A stretch of 64,000 nt of DNA, taken from CAYYFX01 sp964571855. GTDB lineage: Bacteria > ARS69. The notes below the pieces were generated by a model. That model saw only the letters and a list, made by a program, of their open reading frames with translations, did not search any database and was not told where the DNA came from. Of this stretch, positions 1 to 8,669 are shown piece after piece. The DNA lies in contig CAZNDO010000001.1 of assembly GCA_964571855.1 (NCBI GenBank), forward strand, positions 310,001 through 374,000, written 5' to 3'. A program made the position numbers and the translations under genes. How positions within the stretch are numbered: the first letter of the stretch is position 1; every line of letters starts with the position of its first letter.

Positions 1-15
1 TCCGCCCCGCTCGCG

Positions 16-1233
16 TCATCGCGCGTCCCCGCGCCACGCGCCGGCCGCGACCGCCTCGCGGAGCAGCCGCTCGACCTCGCCGTAGACGTCGCGCAGCGGC
101 ATCCCCGTGCGGTCGGCGATCTCGCGGCAGGACTCGTACTCGGGCGCCACGCGCACCTCGCCGTCCCCGAGATCCCCCACCTTCACGCGCACCGGTCCCC
201 AGGGGGACTGGATCTCGCGGGAGTCGCGCGCGAGTTTCCACCGCGGACACGTGCGCCGCCGGATCCCGAACGTGCTCGTCTCGCGGAACAGCACGCGCGC
301 GATGGCCGCGGCCGCCGCGGGTTCCGCCAACACCGTGAGCACGTGCGCCGGCCGTCCCTTCTTCATGAGCACCGGCGCGAGGAACGCGTCCAGCGCGCCG
401 GCGGCGAGCGCACGCTCGAGCACGGCGGGCAGGGCCTCGGGCGTCATGTCGTCCACGTTCGTTTCCAGCACGACGACCTCGTCCTCGTCCCACGGCACGC
501 CCGCGGCCGCCTCCTCGTACCGCCCGATCGACACGCGCAGCACGTTCGCGCGGTCCGGCAGCTCGCGCGTCCCCGCGCCGGTGCCGAAGGCCTCGGGCAC
601 GAAGGGACGCGCGGGCGCCGGGCGTCCGAGCGCCGTCAGGATCGCGGCGCCGGTGGGCGTGAGCAGCTCCGCGTTCACGTCGGAGCGCACGATGGGCACG
701 CCCCTCGTCAGCTCCAGCACCGCGGGCGCGGGCACGGGCAGGCGCCCGTGCGCGGACTCCACGTCGCCGCCGCCGACCGCCAGCGCGGAGAACGTGACGC
801 CGTCCACGTCCAGCAGGTGCAGCGCGAGGCACGCGCCGGCCACGTCCGCGATCGCGTCCAGCGCGCCCACCTCGTGGAAGTGCACCTTCCCGATCGGGAT
901 CCCGTGCGTGCGCGCCTCCGCCTCGGCGAGGCGATCGAACACGCGGTGCGCGTCCCGCACGACGCGCTCCGGCAGCGACCCCGCGGCCAGGATGCGCTTC
1001 ACCTCCGGCAGGTGCCGGTGCTTCGCCTGGTCCGGCACGCGCACGACGAGCCGCAGCGCCCGGAAGCCACGCGTGCGCACGGGTTCGGCCTCCAGCGCCA
1101 GCTCCGGCAGCGGCAGCGAGCCCAGTCCGCGCCGGATCTCCTCCAGCGGCGCCCCGGCGTCCACCAGCGCGGCCACGATCATGTCGCCCGCGGCGCCCGC
1201 CGCCGCGTCGAAGTGCGCGATCCGTCCGCTCAC
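16..1233 (-). CDS. larC: LarC, nickel insertion protein for the nickel-pincer cofactor
   Basis: LarC inserts nickel into the pyridinium bis-thiocarboxylate mononucleotide to finish the nickel-pincer nucleotide used by lactate racemase and related enzymes. The 405-residue product opens with HFDAAAGAAGDM (residues 7-18), typical of the family, has a central HFHEVGALDAIADV segment and a later ETNVDDMTPE segment. In some lactobacilli larC is split and read through a frameshift; here it is one uninterrupted frame. The GTG start is chosen because it overlaps the larB stop by four bases (GTGA), implying translational coupling. LarE and any LarA are not in the window. The stop lies 16 bases from the window edge. 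Confidence 0.93.
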   Translation of the reverse strand: MSGRIAHFDAAAGAAGDMIVAALVDAGAPLEEIRRGLGSLPLPELALEAEPVRTRGFRALRLVVRVPDQAKHRHLPEVKRILAAGSLPERVVRDAHRVFDRLAEAEARTHGIPIGKVHFHEVGALDAIADVAGACLALHLLDVDGVTFSALAVGGGDVESAHGRLPVPAPAVLELTRGVPIVRSDVNAELLTPTGAAILTALGRPAPARPFVPEAFGTGAGTRELPDRANVLRVSIGRYEEAAAGVPWDEDEVVVLETNVDDMTPEALPAVLERALAAGALDAFLAPVLMKKGRPAHVLTVLAEPAAAAAIARVLFRETSTFGIRRRTCPRWKLARDSREIQSPWGPVRVKVGDLGDGEVRVAPEYESCREIADRTGMPLRDVYGEVERLLREAVAAGAWRGDAR

Positions 1234-2003
1234 ACGCCCGCCCCCGCGGGGTCCTCGCCGCGCGCGATCGCGCGCATCAGCGCGCACGCCGCGTAGCCGG
1301 CGCCGAACCCGTTGTCGATGTTGACGACCGTCACGCCCGAGGAGCAGCTGTTCAGCATCGCGAGCAGGGCGGAGATCCCGCCGAGGCTGGCGCCGTAGCC
1401 GGTGGACGTGGGCACCGCGATCACGGGGACGTCCACCAGCCCGCCCACCACGCTCGGCAGCGCGCCGTCCATCCCGGCCACCACGACCACCACGCGCGCG
1501 CGCCGCAGCGCGTCGCCGCGGCCCAGCAGCCGGTGCAGTCCGGCCACGCCCACGTCGTACATGCGCTCGGGCTTCCACCCGAACGCCTCGGCCGTCACCA
1601 CGGCCTCCTCGGCGACCGGCAGGTCCGACGTCCCCGCGGACACGATGAGGATCCCCGGGCGCCCCTCGGCGGGACGCCGCCAGCACATGGTCCTCGCCAG
1701 CTCGTTCCACTCGCCGTCGGGGTGCGCCATGCGCAGCGCGAGCGACGTCTTCTCGTCCACGCGCGTGGCCAGCACCGGGCCCTCCCCGGCCAGCAGGCGC
1801 TCCACGATCCGCACGATCTGGTCCGTGGTCTTCCCGGGCGCGAACACGACCTCCGGGAAGCCCCGCCGGAGCTGCCGGTGGTGGTCCACGTTCGCGAAGC
1901 CGAGGTCCTCGAACGCGAGGTCCCGCAGCCGGCGCAGCCCTTCCTCGAGGGGGATCGATCCGGCGCGAACGCCTTCGAGAAGATCCCGCAGCGTACGATC
2001 CAT
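1230..2003 (-). CDS. larB: LarB, nickel-pincer cofactor biosynthesis carboxylase
   Basis: LarB carboxylates nicotinic acid adenine dinucleotide and hydrolyses its phosphoanhydride, the first step in making the nickel-pincer nucleotide. The 257-residue protein has the family's N-terminal region and a C-terminal PurE-like (AIR carboxylase) domain with SAGTSDLPVAEEA, MDGALPSVVGG and PTSTGYGAS. The ATG at MDRTLRD gives the usual family length. It is followed by larC with a 4-base overlap and preceded by a 56-base gap from the membrane protein gene. Its substrate comes from the NAD pathway, and NAD synthetase genes lie 5 kb away in the same directon, which fits but does not prove a link. Confidence 0.93.
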   Translation of the reverse strand: MDRTLRDLLEGVRAGSIPLEEGLRRLRDLAFEDLGFANVDHHRQLRRGFPEVVFAPGKTTDQIVRIVERLLAGEGPVLATRVDEKTSLALRMAHPDGEWNELARTMCWRRPAEGRPGILIVSAGTSDLPVAEEAVVTAEAFGWKPERMYDVGVAGLHRLLGRGDALRRARVVVVVAGMDGALPSVVGGLVDVPVIAVPTSTGYGASLGGISALLAMLNSCSSGVTVVNIDNGFGAGYAACALMRAIARGEDPAGAGV

Positions 2004-2059
2004 GGGGAGCAATCTACCATGCACGGCGCCGCGCCAGCGGGCCGTCCGCGGCGCCCGGG

Positions 2060-3754
2060 CTACGCGCGGCGTCCGTCGTGCCGCCGTCCGCCCCGGCGTC
2101 CGCTGCGGCGGCCCTGCCGTCCGCCGCGCCGGCCGCGCCGGCCCCGCCCGGCGGGGGTCTCCCGCGGCTCCGCCACGCGCGCGTCCGGGCGCACCGTGAG
2201 CGCGACCGACAGTGCGCCGGCGAGCGAGAGCGCCAGCAGCGCCGCCGGCAGGAGCGCGTGCCCGCGCCGCAGCGCGGCGTCCAGGACGGCCGGGGCCCCC
2301 AGCCACTCGTTGAACGCGTCGCCGCCGAACAGGACCACCGGCAGGTACGCGATGAGCAGTATCGCCCATCGCCCGAGCCACGACTCCGATCCCTCCCACA
2401 GCGAGCGGGCGCCGCGTCCCGCCACGAGCAGCGCGGGCGGCAGGAACGACACGGCGGCGGCCAGCTCCGGCGCGTACGGGTGACCGGCCGGCACGAAGGG
2501 GACGAGCAGCGCGCTGGCCACCAGCCACGTGACCGCGAACCCGTACTCCTGGCGCCGCACGCGCCCGGGCTGCAGTCCGCGCAGGACCATCCACGCCAGT
2601 CCGAGCAGGAGCAGCGGCGCCACGGTCACGGGGACGTCGAGCGGGGACCCGCCGGTCGCGGCCGCCGCGGCGCGCAACTCGCGCCCGGCGAAGTGGAAGT
2701 GCAGCGCGAGATAGGTCCACGGCAGGAGACCCGCCGCCTTCCACGGGCGCCCGCCGAAGTGCTCCACCGCGCGCACGATGGCGACCACGACGAGCGCCAC
2801 GAGCAGCAGCCGGTCCGTCTCCGGCCCCGGCGAGAACAGCGTGCGGTGCAGCGTGGTCCAGAGGGTCGCCTCCGGCACTAGGTTCCCGAGGGACGGCAGC
2901 GCGCCGCCCATGCCGCCGCCGGCCAGCCGCTCCGCGACCGCGCTCGCGAAGACCGTGGCGCCCAGCAGGACCACCGTGCCGGTGACGGCCAGCGCCACCG
3001 TGCGCCGCGGGCTCTCCACCGGAAGCGTCGTGGCCTCGGAACTGGAGCGCCGCAACCCCAGCACGAACCACAGCAGCAGCGTGGTGAGGAAGGACGCGAA
3101 GGTGGCCGGCGCGAGCAGGAGTCCGACCCCCAGGAACGCGCCCGCCACGCCGATGCGCAGCGCGTTCACCGCGGCGATCTGCACCTCGCGATGCCGCCCG
3201 TGCAGCACGATGGCCCACGTCACGCCCATCAGGACGAGTGTCTCGCCCGTGAGCAGCGGGAGCGTGCTCGTCCCCGCGCGGATCCACGGCGCCGCCACCG
3301 CCAGCAGGCACGCTCCGAGGAGGCCGGCGGCGTTCCCCGCCACGAGCCGCGCGAGCAGGAAGAACACCACGAGCGCCGCGGCCCCGGTCACCGCCGCGGG
3401 CAGGCGCACCGCGAGTCGCTGCTCCGGCGAGAGCGGCTGGGTCACGTCCGGCGCGATGCCCTGCCACGTCCACACCGCCCGCGAGAGCGACCGCGCCAGG
3501 GCGCTCGTTCCCGGCGACGCGTCCGCCGGACGGAACGACTCCGTCATCCAGCCGATCTCCGCGGGCAGCAGCGGATCCAACAGGCTCTGGGGCATGGACG
3601 CGAACCACAGCGCCAGCACGAGCGCGATGCCGAAGGGGATCCAGGGGAAGCGCGACGTCGGAGCGACCTGGCTCAGCAGGTGGCTCGTGGGATCGACGAC
3701 CGGCCGGAAGGGCTCGCCGCCCTCGGGCGCCGGGTCCCCGGGACGGTCGCTCAT
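2060..3754 (-). CDS. Polytopic membrane protein, GT-C/ArnT-like glycosyltransferase candidate
   Basis: A 564-residue membrane protein with about ten hydrophobic segments starting near residue 38 (FGIALVLALWFASM). The first extracytoplasmic loop is acidic/aromatic, and the overall layout (loop after helix 1, then closely spaced helices) resembles lipid-linked sugar-dependent glycosyltransferases of the PMT/ArnT type. I see no diagnostic DE-type catalytic pair that I would defend, so the family call is tentative. The C-terminus is a strongly basic Arg/Gly tail of about 40 residues. The ATG overlaps the tmk stop (ATGA). An alternative in-frame start 19 codons upstream would run into tmk and is not preferred. 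Confidence 0.6.
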   Translation of the reverse strand: MSDRPGDPAPEGGEPFRPVVDPTSHLLSQVAPTSRFPWIPFGIALVLALWFASMPQSLLDPLLPAEIGWMTESFRPADASPGTSALARSLSRAVWTWQGIAPDVTQPLSPEQRLAVRLPAAVTGAAALVVFFLLARLVAGNAAGLLGACLLAVAAPWIRAGTSTLPLLTGETLVLMGVTWAIVLHGRHREVQIAAVNALRIGVAGAFLGVGLLLAPATFASFLTTLLLWFVLGLRRSSSEATTLPVESPRRTVALAVTGTVVLLGATVFASAVAERLAGGGMGGALPSLGNLVPEATLWTTLHRTLFSPGPETDRLLLVALVVVAIVRAVEHFGGRPWKAAGLLPWTYLALHFHFAGRELRAAAAATGGSPLDVPVTVAPLLLLGLAWMVLRGLQPGRVRRQEYGFAVTWLVASALLVPFVPAGHPYAPELAAAVSFLPPALLVAGRGARSLWEGSESWLGRWAILLIAYLPVVLFGGDAFNEWLGAPAVLDAALRRGHALLPAALLALSLAGALSVALTVRPDARVAEPRETPAGRGRRGRRGGRQGRRSGRRGGRRHDGRRA

Positions 3755-4407
3755 GCGCCGGTCTCCCACCCTTGCAGGCGCGTCGTCAGCACCGATCGAA
3801 CCCGCTCCCAAACCTCCCCCTCCCCGCCGTCCGTCGGGATCACGCGGAAGCGGTCGCCGTGCCGCCGCGCGATCTCGCCGTACGCCGCCCGCACGCGCTC
3901 GTGGAACTCGAGCGCCTCCCGCTCGATGCGGTCCAGCGCATCCGCGCCCCCGCCCCGGCCTCCGCGGCGCGCCAGCCCTTCGCGCGGCGCCACGTCGAAG
4001 TAGAGCGTGAGGTGCGGTGCGAGCCCCTCCGTCGCCCAGTCGTTCATCCGTTCCACGAACTCCATCCCGAGGTCTCGTCCCCCGCCCTGGTAGGCGGTGG
4101 ACGAATCCCCGAACCGGTCGCAGATCACGGACGTGCCGCGGTCGAGCGCGGGACGGATGACCTCGGCCACGAGCTGCGCCCGCGCCGCGAGGTACAGCGC
4201 CAGTTCCGTCCGCGGGAAGAGGTGCTCGACGCGCCGGAGCAGGAGATCACGGACGATCTCCCCCGCTTCGGTGCCGCCGGGCTCGCGCGTCTCGAGGACG
4301 TCGTGTCCCCGTTCGCGCAGGAAGGCCGCGATGTTCCGACTCTGGGTGGTTTTCCCCGAGCCCTCGCCGCCTTCGAGGCTGACGAAGAAACCCGTCCGGC
4401 GTCCCAT
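3751..4407 (-). CDS. tmk: Thymidylate kinase
   Basis: Phosphorylates dTMP to dTDP in the cytoplasm for DNA synthesis. The 218-residue product carries the P-loop GGEGSGKTT (residues 13-21), the ETREPGGTEAGE segment that contacts the nucleotide, the DRF motif in VICDRFGDSSTAYQGGGR, and an Arg/Gly-rich lid region (RRGGRGGGADALDR). The ATG at MGRRTGFF places the P-loop at the usual distance; an upstream ATG adds an unlikely 23-residue extension. The gene overlaps the next membrane protein gene by four bases and follows the sulfatase after a 139-base gap, where a promoter could lie though none stands out. Confidence 0.96.
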   Translation of the reverse strand: MGRRTGFFVSLEGGEGSGKTTQSRNIAAFLRERGHDVLETREPGGTEAGEIVRDLLLRRVEHLFPRTELALYLAARAQLVAEVIRPALDRGTSVICDRFGDSSTAYQGGGRDLGMEFVERMNDWATEGLAPHLTLYFDVAPREGLARRGGRGGGADALDRIEREALEFHERVRAAYGEIARRHGDRFRVIPTDGGEGEVWERVRSVLTTRLQGWETGA

Positions 4408-4546
4408 TCCCGCTCCCGATCGACCCACGTGCCGGAATTCGCGGCGCATCATGGACCGAAACGGGCGGTCCGTCAAACCGCCCGCCGCCCGGGTAGCGGG
4501 CGCGGCTCGCGGCGCCCCCCGATCGACGACCCGCCGACAACCCTGC

Positions 4547-6052
4547 TCAACGACCCGCCGGAAGCAGGCCCGCCATCTCCTCCCGCACCGCGGCCAGGTC
4601 GGGGTCGGTCGCCCGGTTCACGAGCTGCTGCGGGTCCGTCCAGAGGTCGTAGAGCTCCTCGAGCGTGCGGGACTGCGCGCGCAGGTCCCAGGCGTTGTAG
4701 CGCCACCGGTCGGTCCGGACCGAGCGGTGGACGGCCTGCCTCTCGACCATCCACGCGAACGCGGCGCGCTTTCCGGCGCGCCCGGGGTCCTGCAGGCCCG
4801 GAGCGAAGCTCACGCCGTCCAGATCCGGCGGCAGCGGCACCCCGAGCAGTTCGCCGAGCGTGGGCAGGAGATCCACCAGTTCCACGACGCCGGTCGCCAT
4901 GCGGCCGTTGCCCGCGGCGCCCGGCGCGCGGACGATGAGCGGCACGCGGAGCGAGGGCTCGAAGAACGTGTACTTCGCCCAGTGCCCGTGCTCGCCCAGG
5001 TGGAACCCGTGGTCGGACGTGAGCACTACCACCGTCTCGTCCGCCACCCCGGCCTCGTCCAGCGCGCGGAGCACGCGGCCGATCTGCTCGTCCGCGAAGG
5101 ACACGCACGCCTGGTACGCCGCCATCGCCGCGCGCGCTTCCGCATCCGAGGGCTGCCGGCCGACGAACACGTCCGCGTTGCGCCCGTACCCCACGGCCAC
5201 CGGCGGCACGCCGCGATCCGCGTCGCGGCCCGGCGGCGGGCGATAGTTCGCGGGATCCTCCCGGCCGACGTACGGCGCGGGGCACAGCATGGGCGCGTGC
5301 GGCAGGCTGGTCCCGACGGCGAGGAAGAAGCGCCGCCCGTCGGCCGCGAGTCGCGGGACGATCTCCTCCACCGCGCGCGCCGCGCGCGCGTCCTCTTCCT
5401 CCTCGGGCCGGAGCCCGGAGTCCCCGTAGCGGTCCATGTACTCGCGCCGGAACTCCGCGTGCTCCTCGGTGCCGCGTTCCGGGCGCTCCGCGACGCGCGC
5501 TCCGGGGGGCGGCGGCGCGGCGACCGGCGCCGGCCCGCTCCAGCCTGCGGGTCGCGCGCACAACTCCAGGATGTCGAAGGCCCGCATGTCCGCGACGTTC
5601 TCCTCGCCCTCCTGGTGGAACAGCTTCCCCACGTTCGCGAGCAGGAAGCCCGCGTCGTCGAGGACCTGCGGCAGCGAGCGCACGTCCGGCGGGAGCTTCG
5701 CGCGCGAGTCGTCGGAGTTGCGGAAGACGCCGGTGGCCGGCGGGTACCGCCCGGTCAGGAACGAGGTCCGCGACGGGTTGCAGGCCGGCGCCTGCGCGAA
5801 CGCCGCCGTGAAGCGCACGCCCTCGGCGGCCAGCCGGTCCAGGTGCGGGGTGCGCGCGTTCGGGTTGCCGTAGCCGCCGGGGGCGTCGGCGCGGCAGTCG
5901 TCCATGGTGATGAGGACCAGGTTGCGGACGACGCCGGGCGAGGTCGCCGGCGGGCGCCCGCCGCTCCCCGGCAGCACGAGCGCCGCCGCCAGCAGGGCGC
6001 ACACCGCGCCGGAGCGCCGTGCCGTCGTCCGCTTCGCCCGGGCCCGTTGCAT
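4547..6052 (-). CDS. Exported sulfatase, iduronate-2-sulfatase-like
   Basis: A type I sulfatase expected to hydrolyse sulfate esters outside the cytoplasmic membrane. After an N-terminal hydrophobic stretch (CALLAAALVLPG) come the metal site LITMDDCRADA, the activation sequence CNPSR in QAPACNPSRTSFLTG (the Cys that becomes formylglycine), TSLPHAPM, and HGFHLGEHGHWAKYTFFEPSLRVP, all typical of the iduronate/choline sulfatase branch. The product is 501 residues from ATG 6052; a GTG at 6070 would add six residues. It sits 30 bases after rsmI in the same directon. No formylglycine-generating enzyme is seen in the window. Confidence 0.9.
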   Translation of the reverse strand: MQRARAKRTTARRSGAVCALLAAALVLPGSGGRPPATSPGVVRNLVLITMDDCRADAPGGYGNPNARTPHLDRLAAEGVRFTAAFAQAPACNPSRTSFLTGRYPPATGVFRNSDDSRAKLPPDVRSLPQVLDDAGFLLANVGKLFHQEGEENVADMRAFDILELCARPAGWSGPAPVAAPPPPGARVAERPERGTEEHAEFRREYMDRYGDSGLRPEEEEDARAARAVEEIVPRLAADGRRFFLAVGTSLPHAPMLCPAPYVGREDPANYRPPPGRDADRGVPPVAVGYGRNADVFVGRQPSDAEARAAMAAYQACVSFADEQIGRVLRALDEAGVADETVVVLTSDHGFHLGEHGHWAKYTFFEPSLRVPLIVRAPGAAGNGRMATGVVELVDLLPTLGELLGVPLPPDLDGVSFAPGLQDPGRAGKRAAFAWMVERQAVHRSVRTDRWRYNAWDLRAQSRTLEELYDLWTDPQQLVNRATDPDLAAVREEMAGLLPAGR

Positions 6053-6082
6053 CGCGTCACCCCGTTCCACGCAACCGCTCGA

Positions 6083-6928
6083 TCAACCCCGCGGCGCGCC
6101 GGCGCCCCGCGCGCGGCGCACCAACTCGTTCCGCGGCAGCCCCGTGAGCCCCGCGACCTCCCGCGCCGCGCGATCGGGCGAGAGACCCTGGGCCATCGCC
6201 CACGCGAGGAGCGCCGCGGCGTCCACGCGCACCTGTTCCGCCGGCGCGGCGTCCGCGCCCTCCGCCACGATCACGACCTCGCCCTTCGCGCCCTCGGCGA
6301 AGCGCTCGGCCAGCGCCGCGAACCCGCCCTCGAGGATCTCCTCGTGGACCTTCGTGGCCTCGCGAACGATCGTACCTCGCCGCGTCGGGCCGAAGACGTC
6401 CCGAAGGTCCGCGAGCGCCTCGCCGAGGCGATGGGGCGCCTCGTACAAGACGATCGTTCGGGTCTCCGGGGCAAGCTCGGCCAGTCGCTTCCGGCGCGCC
6501 ACCGTCTTCGCCGGCAGGAATCCCTCGAACACGAACGCGCCGCCGCCGAACGACGACACCGACAGCGCCGCCGCCGCCGCGCACGGCCCGGGCACCGGTT
6601 CCACGCGGATTCCCGCCGCGTGCGCCGCCGCCACGACCACGGCTCCCGGGTCCGCCACGCCCGGGGTCCCGCCGTCGGTCACGAGGGCCACGTCCTCCCC
6701 CGCGAGGAGCCGGCGGACGATCGCCTCGGCCTTCTCGCGCTCGCGCGGCGCGAAGTAGGCCAGGAACGGCTTCTTCGGCAAACCCGCCAGCTCCAGCAAC
6801 CGGCCGGAGCGCCGCGTGTCCTCCGCTGCCACCACCGCGGCCGACGCGAGCGCCTCCCGCGCGCGCGGCGACAGGTCCGCCAGGTTGCCCAGCGGCGTGG
6901 CCACGACGCGGAGCACGCCCGTCGCCAT
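6083..6928 (-). CDS. rsmI: 16S rRNA (cytidine-1402-2'-O)-methyltransferase RsmI
   Basis: Methylates the ribose of C1402 in the 16S rRNA P-site using SAM. The 281-residue protein shows the tetrapyrrole-methylase fold signatures of RsmI: VATPLGNLADLSPRA near the start, AAEDTRRSGRLL, VTDGGTPGVADPG, the SAM-binding VPGPCAAAAALSVS and GFLP. The ATG overlaps the nadE stop by one base (TGATG), which fixes the start and implies coupled translation. Confidence 0.95.
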   Translation of the reverse strand: MATGVLRVVATPLGNLADLSPRAREALASAAVVAAEDTRRSGRLLELAGLPKKPFLAYFAPREREKAEAIVRRLLAGEDVALVTDGGTPGVADPGAVVVAAAHAAGIRVEPVPGPCAAAAALSVSSFGGGAFVFEGFLPAKTVARRKRLAELAPETRTIVLYEAPHRLGEALADLRDVFGPTRRGTIVREATKVHEEILEGGFAALAERFAEGAKGEVVIVAEGADAAPAEQVRVDAAALLAWAMAQGLSPDRAAREVAGLTGLPRNELVRRARGAGAPRG

Positions 6929-7800
6929 CACGCCCCGAAGCGGTGGTCGCGCGTGAGGCCGCTGTCGCGCGGGTAGCGGAAGTCCGGGCCGATCGTGCGG
7001 GACGACAGCTTCGCGATCACCGGCGGGCGGCGCTTGTACTGGTTCGCGCGCACGCGCCGCGCCACGGCCTGCACGAACGCGGCGTCGAATCCCTCGTCCA
7101 CGAGGCGGTCCGGCGGCACGCGCTCGTCCACGAGGCGCAGCAGCAGCCGGTCCAGCTCCTCGTACGTGGCGCCCAGCTCGGACTCGTCCGTCTGCCCCGC
7201 CCACAGGTCCGCGCTCGGCGGCTTCACGCGCACGCTCTCCGGCACGCCGAGGTGCTCCGCGAGGCGGCGGACCTGCGTCTTGTACAGGTCGCCGATCGGA
7301 TTGAGCGCGGAAGCCAGGTCCCCGTGCAGCGTGCCGTAGCCGAGCAGCAGTTCCGTCTTGTTGCTCGTGCCGAGCACGAGCGCGCCCAGCTCCGCGGACA
7401 CGTCGTACAGCACGATCATGCGGCAGCGCGCGAAGACGTTCCCGCGGCGCATCACCGACGCTTCGGGCCGGTCGTCCAGGTAGCCGGCGGCCATGCGCGC
7501 GATGGACACCTTCCGCGTCCCGATGCCGCAGGCGGACGCCACGCGATCCGCGTCGGCGAGACTGTCCGCGCTGGACTCCGCCGCCGGCATCATCACGCCC
7601 GTGACGTTCGCGGGGCCGAGCGCGCGCGCCGCCAGGAACGCCACGACCGCGGAGTCGATGCCGCCGGACAATCCGAGCACGGCGCGCCCGAGCCCGGCCG
7701 CGCGCAGCTCCTCGCGCAGGAACGCCGTGAGGATCCTCTCCACCGTGGGCGCTTCCAGCGCCGGCAGCGGGGCGGCGGCGGGAACGCGCGCCGCGGTCAC
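6928..7800 (-). CDS. nadE: NAD+ synthetase, synthetase (ammonia-using) subunit
   Basis: Amidates nicotinic acid adenine dinucleotide to NAD+. The 290-residue protein has the N-type ATP pyrophosphatase loop SGGIDS (residues 45-50) and the NadE block GTSNKTELLLGYGTLHGD (144-161) followed by NPIGDLYKTQVRRLA. It contains no glutaminase domain; that activity is encoded by the gene immediately upstream, with which it shares a GTGA overlap. The C-terminal region QYKRRPPVIAKLSSRTIGPDFRYP is typical of glutamine-dependent NadE proteins, which argues that it works with the neighbouring nitrilase-fold protein. Confidence 0.93.
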   Translation of the reverse strand: MTAARVPAAAPLPALEAPTVERILTAFLREELRAAGLGRAVLGLSGGIDSAVVAFLAARALGPANVTGVMMPAAESSADSLADADRVASACGIGTRKVSIARMAAGYLDDRPEASVMRRGNVFARCRMIVLYDVSAELGALVLGTSNKTELLLGYGTLHGDLASALNPIGDLYKTQVRRLAEHLGVPESVRVKPPSADLWAGQTDESELGATYEELDRLLLRLVDERVPPDRLVDEGFDAAFVQAVARRVRANQYKRRPPVIAKLSSRTIGPDFRYPRDSGLTRDHRFGA

Positions 7801-8669
7801 TCCGCGTCCTCGCCGTGGCGCCGGCGCAGGAGCCGGTCCAGCTCCGCGTGCACCACGGCCAGCCGCTCGTCGCGCAGCAGCGGCGTGCGGATGCGCTCGC
7901 GGCGCACCTCGTCCAGGTCCAGCACCGCGGTGGGGAACGACTCCTCGTGGTACGGCCCCTGCACGACCACCTCGCCGGCCGGGCTCACGATGGCGGATCC
8001 GCCCCAGAAGCCCACGCCGTCCTCGAAGCCGGTGCGGTTCGCGTACAGCATGAACACCGTGAGCGACGACGCGTACGTCAGCAGCAGCCGCTCCCACGCC
8101 AGCATGTTCTTCGCCTTGCCGTCGCCGCCCACGCCGCGCGTGGGGCTCACGGACAGCACGAGCACCGCGAGCGCGCCGTCCAGCGCCGCGAGGTACGGCA
8201 TGGGCAGGTGCCACACGTCCTCGCACACGAGCATCGCGAAGCGGCCGAAGCGCGTGTCGAAGGCGCGCACCATGCGCCCCGCCGCGAAGTTCCGCCCCTC
8301 CTCGAACAGGCCGTACGTGGGCAGGTGCACCTTGCGGTGCACGTGCACGATGCGCCCGCCCTCCGCGTAGGCCGCCGCGTTGTGGAAGAGATGATCCGGC
8401 GTCTCCTCCACGAAGCCGAACGCGAAGGACGTGCGCCGCGACGCCTCCGCCAGCGCGCGGATCTCCGGGGCGTCGAGGCCGAGCGCGCACTCCGGCACGT
8501 GATCGCGCAGGCCGTAGCCGGTGAGCGAGAGCTCGGGGAACACCACGAGGTCCACGCCGTCGCGCTCCGCCGACTGCACCACCTCGAGCATCCGCGCGAG
8601 GTTCGCGGCCACGTCCCCCAACACCTGGGGGATCTGCGCCATGCGGACCTTCGGACGCGCCGGCGTCAC
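7797..8669 (-). CDS. Stand-alone carbon-nitrogen hydrolase, glutaminase partner of NadE
   Basis: A nitrilase-superfamily amidohydrolase of 290 residues. The catalytic triad is visible: Glu46 in FPELSLTGYGLRD, Lys113 in HRKVHLPTYG and Cys149 in VCEDVWH. GLRD, the YGLFEEGRNF segment and SPTRGVGG match the glutaminase domain of glutamine-dependent NAD synthetase rather than a general nitrilase. The GTG start overlaps the RecJ-like gene (GTGA), and the stop overlaps nadE (GTGA). I infer that it releases ammonia from glutamine and passes it to the adjacent NadE, making a two-subunit enzyme. Confidence 0.88.
   Translation of the reverse strand: MTPARPKVRMAQIPQVLGDVAANLARMLEVVQSAERDGVDLVVFPELSLTGYGLRDHVPECALGLDAPEIRALAEASRRTSFAFGFVEETPDHLFHNAAAYAEGGRIVHVHRKVHLPTYGLFEEGRNFAAGRMVRAFDTRFGRFAMLVCEDVWHLPMPYLAALDGALAVLVLSVSPTRGVGGDGKAKNMLAWERLLLTYASSLTVFMLYANRTGFEDGVGFWGGSAIVSPAGEVVVQGPYHEESFPTAVLDLDEVRRERIRTPLLRDERLAVVHAELDRLLRRRHGEDAE

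Noticed and set aside
4097..6976. A 959-codon open frame on the plus strand opposite tmk, the sulfatase and rsmI
   Set aside because: It is an antisense shadow produced by high GC; its translation is Arg/Pro/Ala/His-rich with no domain, while the minus-strand genes have clear motifs.
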